From DASUPK01 sp963843085 (GTDB lineage: Bacteria > Actinomycetota > Thermoleophilia > Solirubrobacterales > 70-9), in assembly GCA_963843085.1 (NCBI GenBank), contig CAWJJG010000011.1, positions 930,001 through 994,000 on the forward strand: a stretch of 64,000 nucleotides of DNA. The letters run 5' to 3'. A program made the translations under genes and the position numbers. The notes beneath the pieces were generated by a model that worked only from the letters and a program-made list of their open reading frames with translations, searched no databases and was not told where the DNA came from. Shown piece after piece: positions 53,112-61,491 of this stretch (positions within the stretch are counted from its first letter, which is position 1; each line of letters starts with the position of its first letter).

Positions 53112-55526
53112 GTGGGCGCCTTCGCTGGAACGTATGCCTCAGCAGCACTGATCCTGCTCTCATCACTTCTTGTCGGGCGGGCGCTGCTGCTCGTCCTCGG
53201 CCGGCGTGAAGCCTCGTTCCTCGAGGGCGCCGTCGGCCTGGCGACGCTGATCCTCGTCTGCACGGTCGCCATCAAGCTACCCGGCAACGAGGCGACCTCG
53301 ATCGTCTGCTGCGCGATCCTGGTCGTCGCGTCGATCGTCTTCCTGATCGCCCGGCCCGAATCCGTACTCGGCTCCGCCGTGGGGATCGCGGCGCCCGTCG
53401 CACTGGTCTGCCTGCTGCTCGCCTCGTTCCCGTTCATCGCGAGCGGCCACATCGGCATTCCCGGAGTGGGGCTCAACAACGACATGGCCATGCACCTGGT
53501 CGACGTCGACTACCTCGTCGATCCGAGCAGGCCCACGCCGCAGAGCGTGATCAACGGCTACCCCCTGGGCCCGCACAGCCTCGTGGGAACGGTGGTCAGC
53601 GTGCTCGGCACGCAGCCGCTCTGGGGCTGGCTCGGGCTGCTGGTCGCGGCCCCCGCGCTCACCGGCATCACCGCCCTCGGCGGTCTGCGCGAGCTGCCGG
53701 GCGGGCGCCGCCTGCTCGGTGCGGTCCTCGTCTCGCTCGCCTTCCTGACGGCGTCGGTGCTGGGCATCGCCGGCTTCAAGGAGCTGATCGCCGGGATGTT
53801 CCTGATCGCCTTCGCCCTCGGGCTCAGGGAGATCAAACGCCAGTCCGAGGGCCGGGTCGCGATCGTGATCGGCCTCGCGCTGATCGCAGCGGCGATGATC
53901 CCCGTCTACAGCCTGCCGGGCGTGGCATGGCTGGTCGTCACCGCCGGGCTCTGGGCCCTCGCCGAGCTCCTCCAGATCCGGGCGGAGAAGGGGCCCCAGG
54001 GAGTTCGGGACGTTGTCCGCGGCTCGCTGCGAATCGTCATCCCGGCGCTGATCCTGCTCGTGCTGGCCGCGCTCACGCAGCTCCCGAAGATCATCGACTT
54101 CATCCAGTCGGGCTCGATCGGGAACGTCGCCGGCACCGACAGCAAGCTCCGCTACGTCGTCTCGCCGCTGGAGACGCTCGGCATCTGGCCCAGTGGCAAC
54201 TGGCTCCTGGGTACGCACGATGTGGCGCACTTCTGGATCTTCGGCGCGATCGGCCTGGTGGGCCTCATCATCGGCCTCGTCTGGTGGATCGGGCGCATCG
54301 ACTATGCCGTTCCCGCCGCGGTGATCTCCGGCATCCTGATCTGGCTCGCGACGAAGTACATCGAGACCGGCGGCCTCTACATCCTCGCCAAGGCGGTGGT
54401 GGTGCCGGCCTCGGTGGTCATGCTGCTGGTGCTCGCTGCGCTGCTGACGCCAGGGGGCGGCTGGCCGAAGCGGATCTTCGCCGTCGTCTTCGTCGCCCTG
54501 GCGACCTACTCGAGCTTCCTGGCGCTCCGCGACACGGTGATCGCGCCGCACGACCGCCTCGGGCAGCTCGCCGAGTTCCAGGACAGGGTCGCGGGGCAGA
54601 GGGTCCTCGCCCTGACCGGCGACCGGTTCACCGACTACGGCCTCCGCACCGCCGAGGTCTCAAGTCCCGCCTTCAACGCGGAGATCCGCGTCGGCTCCGT
54701 CGGATCGAAGTCGCAGCGGCTCCCAATCGACTTCGACACGGTGCCCACGAACGTCCTCAACGACTTCCCCTACGCCGTCACCACCAGCGCGATCTACCAG
54801 AGCCAGGCGCCGCCAGGCTGGACTCAGGTCGACTCGACGCAGTCCTACCGGCTCTGGAAACGGTCGGGCAAGACGCCGCCGATCCAGCAGCTCGCCGAGG
54901 AGGCCCGCCCCGGCCGCGTCTTCCGCTGCAAGCGGCCCAAGTTCCGTAACTACGTCACCCAGGGGGGGAGGGCGCTCACCTGGCAGCCGCGCACCGTGAT
55001 CGCAAAGAGGCTCTACTGGAAGGCCGGCGGCGCCAGCGGCGCGCTGGGCGAAGGCGGGGTCGCGGCCGCCAAGCGGGCGCCGATCGACAACAACCTGGCG
55101 CCCGGCCAGACCGCGAGCCAGCAGATCAGCCTTCCCGCCGGGCGCTGGGAGCTGTCGCTGCAGTACGTCAGCCCCGTCACCGGGGTGACGGTCAGGGCGC
55201 CCGGCCTCGACGCGCATCTGCCCGCGGGAGTCGACGCCGCGATCCCGTACCGGCCCGATCAGGGGCCCTACTGGCCGGTCGGCACGATCACCAGCAAGGG
55301 CGGACCGGTCACCGTCACGGTCACCGCCGACGACGTCAACTGGTTCCAGTCGCTGATCGGCGTGGACGCGCCGGCCGTGATCGGCAACCTCACGGCCGTC
55401 AACCCCGATGGCTTCAAGGTGCTGCCGACGGCTGCGGCCTGCGGGCTGTTCGTAGACCACCTGATCGGCGTCCAGCCGGCCGCCCAGGCCGGGCAGCAAG
55501 GCAAGAAGAAGTCCAGCGCCAAGTAG
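53112..55526 (+). CDS. Large polytopic membrane protein with C-terminal extracytoplasmic domain
   Basis: 804 residues from GTG 53112. About twelve hydrophobic segments up to residue 480, with an acidic loop GLNNDMAMHLVDVDYLVDPS after segment four. The C-terminal 320 residues are soluble and beta-rich (SQQISLPAGRWELSLQYVSPV, PVTVTVTADDVNWFQS), ending GKKKSSAK. Layout is like GT-C transferases with a periplasmic-side carbohydrate domain, and it parallels the 737-residue protein at 35903. Function not recognised; a glycan polymerase or lipid-linked-sugar transferase is plausible. Confidence 0.72.
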   Translation: MGAFAGTYASAALILLSSLLVGRALLLVLGRREASFLEGAVGLATLILVCTVAIKLPGNEATSIVCCAILVVASIVFLIARPESVLGSAVGIAAPVALVCLLLASFPFIASGHIGIPGVGLNNDMAMHLVDVDYLVDPSRPTPQSVINGYPLGPHSLVGTVVSVLGTQPLWGWLGLLVAAPALTGITALGGLRELPGGRRLLGAVLVSLAFLTASVLGIAGFKELIAGMFLIAFALGLREIKRQSEGRVAIVIGLALIAAAMIPVYSLPGVAWLVVTAGLWALAELLQIRAEKGPQGVRDVVRGSLRIVIPALILLVLAALTQLPKIIDFIQSGSIGNVAGTDSKLRYVVSPLETLGIWPSGNWLLGTHDVAHFWIFGAIGLVGLIIGLVWWIGRIDYAVPAAVISGILIWLATKYIETGGLYILAKAVVVPASVVMLLVLAALLTPGGGWPKRIFAVVFVALATYSSFLALRDTVIAPHDRLGQLAEFQDRVAGQRVLALTGDRFTDYGLRTAEVSSPAFNAEIRVGSVGSKSQRLPIDFDTVPTNVLNDFPYAVTTSAIYQSQAPPGWTQVDSTQSYRLWKRSGKTPPIQQLAEEARPGRVFRCKRPKFRNYVTQGGRALTWQPRTVIAKRLYWKAGGASGALGEGGVAAAKRAPIDNNLAPGQTASQQISLPAGRWELSLQYVSPVTGVTVRAPGLDAHLPAGVDAAIPYRPDQGPYWPVGTITSKGGPVTVTVTADDVNWFQSLIGVDAPAVIGNLTAVNPDGFKVLPTAAACGLFVDHLIGVQPAAQAGQQGKKKSSAK

Positions 55527-55539
55527 CCCCCTCCCTAAC

Positions 55540-56796
55540 ATGGCGCCCATGAGAGTCGGGGTCATTGGGCTCGGATATGTCGGGTTGCCGCTTGCCGTTG
55601 CCTTCGCCGAGGAGGGCCACGACGTGGTGGGCCTCGACGCCGACCCGCGCAAGATCGACGCCGTCGCGGAGGGCCGCAGCTACGTCGAGGACGTGCCCTC
55701 GGAGCGCCTGACCGCCCTCGGCGACCGTCTGACCGCGACGAGCCGTTACCCCGACCTGAGCTCCTGCGACGCCGTGATCATCTGCGTCCCGACTCCGCTC
55801 ACCAACTCGCGTGAGCCGGATCTGAGCTACATGGTGGACGCGGCCACGTCGCTCGCCGCGATCCTCCGGAGGGACCAGCTGGTCGTGCTGGAGTCCACGA
55901 CCTATCCGGGGACGACGCGCGAGCGCCTGCGCCCGATCCTCGAGGAGTCGGGGCTCTCGGCCGGCAGGGACTTCCACCTGGCCTTCTCCCCCGAGCGGAT
56001 CGACCCGGGCCGCACCGACTTCACCATCCGGACGACGCCCAAGGTGGTCGGCGGGATCAATGAGGATTCGACGAAGCGCGCAGTCGAGCTCTACTCCCTC
56101 GTCTGTGACGAGGTGATCGAGGTGAGCAGCCCGGATGCCGCCGAGCTCAGCAAGCTGCTCGAGAACATCTTCCGCTCGGTCAACATCGCACTGGTCAACG
56201 AGATGGCGATGCTCTGCGAGCGCCTCGGCATCGATGTCTGGGAGGTGATCGACGCCGCGGCCTCCAAGCCCTTCGGCTTCATGCGCTTCGACCCGGGACC
56301 CGGCATGGGGGGCCACTGCCTGCCGGTCGACCCCTTCTACCTCTCCTACAAGGCGCGGGAGCACGACTTCTACACCGAGTTCATCGAGCTCGCCGGGAAG
56401 ATCAACCAGAACCAGCCCCACTGGTGCGTCCGCCGGATCGAGCGTGCGCTGAACGACGTCGGCAAGTCGACCAAGGGCGCGAGGGTGGTGCTGCTCGGCG
56501 TGTCCTACAAGGCCGGCGTCGGCGACATCCGCGAATCGCCATCGCTGAAGATCATTCGCCTGCTCCGGGACCTCGGCGCGGAGGTCTCCTACCACGACCC
56601 CCACGTCCCCGAGCTCCTGGACCTCGAGCTGTCCTCGGCGGACCTCGACGAGTCACTGGCGACCGCGGACCTGGTCTGCATCGTCACCGCCCATCCGTCG
56701 ATCGACTACGCGCGGGTGGTCGACGACTCATCCCTCGTTCTCGACTTCCGCGGAGTCACCCGCGGCATCGAGGCGAAGAACCTGGTCAGGCTGTAG
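55540..56796 (+). CDS. Nucleotide-sugar (UDP-glucose/UDP-N-acetylglucosamine-type) 6-dehydrogenase
   Basis: 418 residues. MRVGVIGLGYVGLPLAVAFA (NAD loop; ATG at 55549 is an alternative start), CVPTPLTNSREPDLSYM, ESTTYPGTTRERL, SPERIDPGR, then AAELSKLLENIFRSVNIALV and the catalytic Cys in GPGMGGHCLPVDPFYL, and SYKAGVGDIRESPSLKI. The NSREPD and SPERIDPGR blocks fit the WbpA-like UDP-GlcNAc dehydrogenase group. It makes a UDP-uronic acid for the glycan. Convergent overlap of 11 bases with the GT2 on the other strand. Confidence 0.88.
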   Translation: MAPMRVGVIGLGYVGLPLAVAFAEEGHDVVGLDADPRKIDAVAEGRSYVEDVPSERLTALGDRLTATSRYPDLSSCDAVIICVPTPLTNSREPDLSYMVDAATSLAAILRRDQLVVLESTTYPGTTRERLRPILEESGLSAGRDFHLAFSPERIDPGRTDFTIRTTPKVVGGINEDSTKRAVELYSLVCDEVIEVSSPDAAELSKLLENIFRSVNIALVNEMAMLCERLGIDVWEVIDAAASKPFGFMRFDPGPGMGGHCLPVDPFYLSYKAREHDFYTEFIELAGKINQNQPHWCVRRIERALNDVGKSTKGARVVLLGVSYKAGVGDIRESPSLKIIRLLRDLGAEVSYHDPHVPELLDLELSSADLDESLATADLVCIVTAHPSIDYARVVDDSSLVLDFRGVTRGIEAKNLVRL

Positions 56797-58093
56797 CCGT
56801 CTCCACGCCATCCTGGGCGATCGGGTGCTGCGTGCTCAGCTCGATCATCTGCATCCCCTCGCGGAAGGCGACACCCACGTCTCTCATCCGCCGGGCGACG
56901 GCATCCGCCTCCGGCGCCAGTGCCCCCCGGCGGAGCTCGGCCCAGACAGCGCTCGAGCGCCGCAGGATTCCCTCGCCACGCCGCGCGATCAGATCGGCGG
57001 CCGCGTCGAGCTCGGCATCCGCAGTCCGGTCCGCAGCCAGGCCGGCGCTCCGGGTGAGGTGCCTGCCGATCTCCGCCGCAAGGGCGGGACGTCTCCCCTC
57101 GGGCGCGGTCACCAGGCGCCCGAAGTCCACCGGGAGCCGTCGCCAGTCTCGATCCGGAACAGCGGGCTCGAGCGCCGCCTCGATCTCCTCCCAGCCTCGC
57201 TCCAGGGCCTCCCGGTCGACGTCGATGATTCCGCGGCCGAGGATCTCGCCCGCCCTCGAGAGGTAGCCGACGAGGAAGCTGCCGAGCTGGATCAGATCAT
57301 AGGTGGCGAACAGGGCCCTGACCTCCGGGTCCGCCATTTCCTCGAAGCGCCGGGGCGCGAGAACCCGGTTCTCGCAGAGGGACGCATACAGCGGAGCGGC
57401 CCGCGGAATCGACCATCCCGCGCGGCCCCCGCGCAGGAACAGGGTGGCGCTCGTCCGCCCGTATCTGCGGAAGCGCTCGGTGATCGCCTCGAGCGACTCG
57501 GGTAGCAGGTGGACGATGGGAGCGGCCTCGCGGAGGTACAGGGTGCGGATCCCCCTGTCCCGAAGGGAGCAGCCGAACTCGACGTCGTCGCCGAACGTCA
57601 TTCCCTCGTCGAAGAGCACCTCGACCAGATCCCGCCTGAAGCCGAGACTCGCGCCGATGCCGAACTCGACCGTCGAGGCGTCCAGCGGCCGCGCGTCGAA
57701 GATCCGCTGGTAGTCGAGGAACGCGGTGACCGGGCCCTCGCGTCTCACCTCGACCGCCGTGGCGACCGCGGCGGCATCGGTGCGCAGCCGGGCGGCGAGG
57801 CGCTCCGGCCACTCCGCGGGCATCAGGCAGTCGTCGTCGGTGAAGAGGACCACGTCGTTCGCAGCCTCGCGCAGTCCGAGGTTGCGGGCGCTCGCCACCC
57901 GGGCCTCGGGCGACTCGAGGACCCTGAGGAGCGGCGAGCTGAGCCCCAGCCGCCGACGTCCCCGCCGCGGCCCGTTCACGACGACGATCACCTCGCCGCC
58001 GTCGACCCGGTCGACCGCGGCAAGGGCGGCGACCACCGCCCGGGCGGTGGTCACGCGATGCAGGGTCGTCGGGATGATCACGCTGGCGCTCAT
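56786..58093 (-). CDS. Glycosyltransferase family 2-like protein with long C-terminal extension
   Basis: 435 residues. SVIIPTTLHRVTTARAVVA, VIVVVNGPRRGRRRLG, RVASARNLGLREAANDV, LFTDDDCLMPAEW (DDD) and FGDDVEFGCSLRDRGI. The C-terminal 190 residues (from GRIIDV/ALERGWEEIEAALEP) are helical and charged, with no recognised domain. It is the last glycosyltransferase before the peptide locus; whether it belongs to the glycan or the peptide genes is open. Confidence 0.75.
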   Translation of the reverse strand: MSASVIIPTTLHRVTTARAVVAALAAVDRVDGGEVIVVVNGPRRGRRRLGLSSPLLRVLESPEARVASARNLGLREAANDVVLFTDDDCLMPAEWPERLAARLRTDAAAVATAVEVRREGPVTAFLDYQRIFDARPLDASTVEFGIGASLGFRRDLVEVLFDEGMTFGDDVEFGCSLRDRGIRTLYLREAAPIVHLLPESLEAITERFRRYGRTSATLFLRGGRAGWSIPRAAPLYASLCENRVLAPRRFEEMADPEVRALFATYDLIQLGSFLVGYLSRAGEILGRGIIDVDREALERGWEEIEAALEPAVPDRDWRRLPVDFGRLVTAPEGRRPALAAEIGRHLTRSAGLAADRTADAELDAAADLIARRGEGILRRSSAVWAELRRGALAPEADAVARRMRDVGVAFREGMQMIELSTQHPIAQDGVETATA

Positions 58094-58172
58094 CCGCCGT
58101 CGAGGCTACCCACGGAGGCCGTGACCGGAGCCGAGTCGCCCTGATCACCGATGATGAACGGCCAATGGTTCA

Positions 58173-59609
58173 ATGACCGCGATGCAACGTGCGCTGGAGG
58201 TTGACTACCTCGTCATCGGAGCAGGGGCCTCGGGCATGGCTTTCACGGATGCCGTGACCCGTCATGCAGATGTGCGGGTCGCCCTGGTCGATCGCCGCCA
58301 CGGCCCCGGCGGCCATTGGCTCGATGCGTACCCGTTCGTGCGGCTGCATCAGGCGTCTTCGTTCTACGGCGTCGCCTCGACGGTGCTGGGCTCCGGGGAG
58401 ATCCAGAGCGAGGGCCCTGAGGCCGGCCTCCACGAACGGGCAACCGCTGCCGAGGTCTGCGCTTACTACCAGCGCGTGCTGAACGAGCAGCTGGCGCCCT
58501 CGGGCCGGGTCGAGTTTCACCCGAACTGCGAGTACCTGGGTGATGGCTCGTTCGTCTCGCGCCTGTCCGGAGAGCGCTACCAGGCCGCGCCGGACTGCCG
58601 GATCGTGGACGCGCGCTACGTCGGCCCGGAGATCCCCGCGACCACCCCGCCGCCGTTCGCCGTCGCCGATGGCTCCCGGGTGATTCCCGTCAATGACCTG
58701 CCGAGACTGGAAAGCGCACCCAGCGAGTTCGCGATCGTCGGCTCCGGAAAGACGGCAACCGACGCCTGCGTGTGGCTGCTCGGAAACGGGGTCGACCCGG
58801 ATTCGATCTGCTGGGTGCGACCACGCGAACCGTGGATGCTGAACCGCGCCGTCGTCCAGCCCGACCCGGCCGTGTTCATCGGGATGGCTGCCGACGTCAT
58901 GGAGGCGGCCACGAAAGCCTCCTCGCCGGATGACCTCTTCCTGCGAATGGAAGCCGCCGGCGTGATGCTCCGAATCGACCGGTCGGTGACGCCGGCGATG
59001 GCGAAGACACCGACGCTGGCCCAGTGGGAGCTCGACCTGTTGCGCAGCATCGAGCGGGTGGTGCGACTCGGACACGTCCGCGGCGTAGAGCCCGGACGGA
59101 TGGAGCTCGACGAGGGCGAGGCCGCGATCCACGGGGACGCGGTGATCGTCCACTGCGCCGCGGCCGGACTGCAGTATCCGCCGCTGATCCCGATCTGGGG
59201 TGACGAGGCGATCACCATTCAGCCGGTTCGAGCGGGCTTCCCGTGCCTGGGGGCGGCACTGATCGGGTACGTGGAGGCGACCCGGGAGGACGACGCCGAG
59301 AAGAACCGGGTGTGCCTCCCCTCGCCGCTCTCGGACACCCCCGCCGACTGGGCGCTGATGCAGCTCCTGGGTGGGCGGGCGTCGCTTGCCTTCAGCGCCG
59401 AGGCCGACATCAAGGAGTGGGTGGACCGCGTGGCGCTGAACCCCGCGCGCGTCCCCCCCGGCGCAGGCGTCGATGCCGATCTGACGGCCGCCGCGAAGCG
59501 CTTCGGCGCCGCCGTCGACTCCGGGATGGGCGCGATGGCCGAGCTCGCAGGCGTCAGCCCGGCCGAAAGGCACTTCCCCCACTTGTTCTCTCACCCCGGG
59601 TCGCTATAG
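58173..59609 (+). CDS. FAD/NAD(P)-dependent oxidoreductase (flavin monooxygenase-like)
   Basis: 478 residues. The N-terminal dinucleotide motif VDYLVIGAGASGMAFTDAV binds FAD; HGPGGHWLDAYPFVRLHQAS, with SFYGV after it, is like the substrate-side loop of flavin monooxygenases; a second loop FAIVGSGKTATDACVWLL (about 187-204) would bind NAD(P)H. The family includes Baeyer-Villiger and N-oxygenating enzymes, but also many uncharacterised proteins. It ends 34 bases before the first small peptide and shares the strand with both peptides and the radical SAM gene, so a role in peptide oxidation is possible. Confidence 0.72.
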   Translation: MTAMQRALEVDYLVIGAGASGMAFTDAVTRHADVRVALVDRRHGPGGHWLDAYPFVRLHQASSFYGVASTVLGSGEIQSEGPEAGLHERATAAEVCAYYQRVLNEQLAPSGRVEFHPNCEYLGDGSFVSRLSGERYQAAPDCRIVDARYVGPEIPATTPPPFAVADGSRVIPVNDLPRLESAPSEFAIVGSGKTATDACVWLLGNGVDPDSICWVRPREPWMLNRAVVQPDPAVFIGMAADVMEAATKASSPDDLFLRMEAAGVMLRIDRSVTPAMAKTPTLAQWELDLLRSIERVVRLGHVRGVEPGRMELDEGEAAIHGDAVIVHCAAAGLQYPPLIPIWGDEAITIQPVRAGFPCLGAALIGYVEATREDDAEKNRVCLPSPLSDTPADWALMQLLGGRASLAFSAEADIKEWVDRVALNPARVPPGAGVDADLTAAAKRFGAAVDSGMGAMAELAGVSPAERHFPHLFSHPGSL

Positions 59610-59623
59610 GGTTGCGTCAACCC
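59609..59623 (+). other. Small hairpin between the oxidoreductase and the first peptide gene
   Basis: GGGTTG-CGT-CAACCC forms a six-base-pair stem with a three-base loop beginning at the last base of the oxidoreductase stop codon. It lies upstream of the SD AGAGGAAGG. There is no T run, so rather than ending transcription it could set the relative levels of peptide and enzyme transcripts by blocking 3' decay. Confidence 0.4.
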
Positions 59624-59643
59624 CTGAGAGGAAGGCGGCACGG

Positions 59644-59775
59644 ATGTCTGACAGTCAGCGATCCAAGGACGACTACGAGGCTCCGAAGGTCGAGCAGATA
59701 GACACCGAGGATGAGCCGGCCGTCACCGCAGCCGGCGCTCAGGGAAGCGGAACCACCACGACACCGCCCGGTTAG
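59644..59775 (+). CDS. Putative RiPP precursor peptide 1 (43 residues)
   Basis: MSDSQRSKDDYEAPKVEQID is followed by TEDEPAVTAAGAQGSGTTTTP, then PG. The frame has an SD AGAGGAAGG. YEAPKVEQI resembles the YxxPxL leader motif that PqqD/RRE domains bind in lasso-peptide and related precursors. The acidic leader (positions 9-25) and small, Thr/Gly-rich C-terminus (31-43) follow the usual leader/core plan. A near copy (precursor 2) follows 16 bases later. It has no Cys, so thioether (sactipeptide) chemistry is excluded. No homologue can be named from sequence alone. Confidence 0.75.
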   Translation: MSDSQRSKDDYEAPKVEQIDTEDEPAVTAAGAQGSGTTTTPPG

Positions 59776-59791
59776 GAGCGAAGGAGGGCAC

Positions 59792-59923
59792 ATGACCGAT
59801 CGAAAGCAGCCCGAGGACGCCTACGAGGCGCCGAAGGTCGAGCAAATCGACACCGAGGATGAACCGGCCGTCACCGCAGCCGGAACGCAGGGCAGCGGCA
59901 CCACGACCACACCGCCGCCCTGA
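59792..59923 (+). CDS. Putative RiPP precursor peptide 2 (43 residues)
   Basis: MTDRKQPEDAYEAPKVEQID, then TEDEPAVTAAGTQGSGTTTTP, then PP. From Tyr11 on it differs from precursor 1 at only two residues (Ala32 to Thr, Gly43 to Pro), while ten codons differ silently. The first ten residues vary more freely. SD AAGGAGGG lies a few bases before the ATG. Conservation focused on the YEAPKVEQI-to-TTTTPP stretch suggests that both leader recognition and the core are under selection. The radical SAM gene starts 33 bases further on. Confidence 0.78.
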   Translation: MTDRKQPEDAYEAPKVEQIDTEDEPAVTAAGTQGSGTTTTPPP

Positions 59924-59956
59924 TCAATCAGCGGCCCGGGGGACCGGGGAGCGTTG

Positions 59957-61486
59957 ATGACGGTCCGCGCGACCACGGCTAGAGCCGGAGCGCGGCTCGT
60001 CAAGCATGCGCCGCCGCGGATCCGCGGCAGCTACAGGCTGCGCCGCCTCGGCCAGCGGATGCTGCGCGACGTGGAGCCGCTCGATGTGCCGGAGCGGCCC
60101 ATGGGGGCCAAGCTTGAGCTGACCTACCACTGCAACCTGCGCTGCGGCTTCTGCTACACGGATTCACCTCGGCGAACCCTTGCCCGCACCGCCGAGATGG
60201 GCGACGAACGGTGGCGCGAGATCGTCAGCCAGGCGATCGAGCTCGGGCTGATCGAGGCCGTGATCACCGGAGGGGAGCCTCTGCTGCGCCCGGAGCTCGC
60301 CCTCGAGTCCATTGAGCGGCTCACGGCCGCGGGCCTGATGGTGACGCTGAACTCGAACGGCTGGTTCCTGGATGGCGAGGCGGCGGATCGCCTGGCGGCC
60401 GCCGGCGCGCGCGTGCACATCTCCCTGGACGGCGCCTCACCGGAGCTGCACGACGCGTCGCGCGGCGTCCCGGGCAGCTGGCGGCGTGCGGTGGAGGCGA
60501 TCGATCTCCTCCTCGCGAGAGGCGGACAGGTGCAGGTGGCTCACGTCGTCACGCCCCGCAACGAGGGGACCCTGGTCGAGTTCCTGGAGCAGATGCGCCT
60601 GCTCGCCCCGACCTCGGTGCGAGTGGTCCCGGTCGGCCTGATCGGGGCGGCGGCGCGCGAAGGCCGGTGGGCGGTCGACTTCGATCGCGTGCGCGCCACG
60701 ATGAGCAGCTTCGGGCGTCCCCCGAGGCCCCGATTGCTCATCGGGAGCGAGGTGCCCGTCTCGGTGATCGCGCTCGACACCGCTCCGCGAGCCTTCCTCG
60801 TCCGTCCCAACGGCGCCTTTCTCGCCGATTCGCAGCATCCGTTCTCGTTCGGGGATGCCGGACGGCAGGACCTCGCCGAGTGCTGGCGGGGGCTGCGCGA
60901 GGGGTGGCGCGACCGCCGCGTCGCCGATTGGCGTGCCGGAGCCCGCAACGTCGAACAGGCCGCCGCGCGAGACCTGGTGCCTTACCGGGACGAGGAGGAG
61001 ACGGTCTCCGGGCTGCATCCGGAGGCGGGCACCCGGGGGAAGGCCGGAGCGGAGCTCGAACGGGCGATGGAGATCCTGCAGTCGAAGATGCCCGACTTCC
61101 CGGCCGACGGACGAGGCCAGATCGAGTCGGCGACGGCCCGGATCCGAGAACTCGCCCTGGCGCGGCGCTACCGGCTGGGAGAGCTGCGCTGGGGCGGGAG
61201 CCGCGACGGCGAGCGGCTGGTCAGAGTGGTCTCCTCCGGTCAGGTGAAGCACCTGAACCGCACGGCCGGGACCGTGATGGACGCGCTCGACGGCGGCAGC
61301 GCCGCGGACGCGGTCGGCAAGCTGGCGGATCGGAACCCGGGAGTCCCTCGGGACCTGATCGAATGCGATGCGCTCGAGGCGGCGGCCGGGTTGGTCGAGG
61401 CCGGGATCGCCGTTCCGGCGCTCGCCGCCCGCGACGATCTCGCCGGGGCCGCCGACGAGGGCTCGTTGAGCGGACTGCCCGACTGA
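59957..61486 (+). CDS. Radical SAM protein with fused C-terminal PqqD-like domain
   Basis: 509 residues from ATG 59957 (TTG 59954 is the alternative). Radical SAM cluster cysteines C59, C63, C66 in YHCNLRCGFCYTD; SAM-binding GGEPLLRPE (105-113), then SNGWFLDGEAAD and ISLDGASPELHDASRG. The region that normally carries SPASM cysteines (FLVRPNGAFLADSQHPFSFGD, about 280-300) retains the fold pattern but has only one Cys, in AECW (309). Residues about 420-485 (RLVRVVSSGQVKHLNRTAGTV, DALDGGSAADAV) look like a PqqD-type RiPP recognition element. It most likely modifies the two small peptides. Modification chemistry unknown. Confidence 0.85.
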   Translation: MTVRATTARAGARLVKHAPPRIRGSYRLRRLGQRMLRDVEPLDVPERPMGAKLELTYHCNLRCGFCYTDSPRRTLARTAEMGDERWREIVSQAIELGLIEAVITGGEPLLRPELALESIERLTAAGLMVTLNSNGWFLDGEAADRLAAAGARVHISLDGASPELHDASRGVPGSWRRAVEAIDLLLARGGQVQVAHVVTPRNEGTLVEFLEQMRLLAPTSVRVVPVGLIGAAAREGRWAVDFDRVRATMSSFGRPPRPRLLIGSEVPVSVIALDTAPRAFLVRPNGAFLADSQHPFSFGDAGRQDLAECWRGLREGWRDRRVADWRAGARNVEQAAARDLVPYRDEEETVSGLHPEAGTRGKAGAELERAMEILQSKMPDFPADGRGQIESATARIRELALARRYRLGELRWGGSRDGERLVRVVSSGQVKHLNRTAGTVMDALDGGSAADAVGKLADRNPGVPRDLIECDALEAAAGLVEAGIAVPALAARDDLAGAADEGSLSGLPD

Positions 61487-61491
61487 GAGGC

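Noticed and set aside
59644..59923. Sactipeptide, thiopeptide or lanthipeptide precursor
   Set aside because: The peptides have no Cys, and no LanB/LanM or YcaO gene is present.
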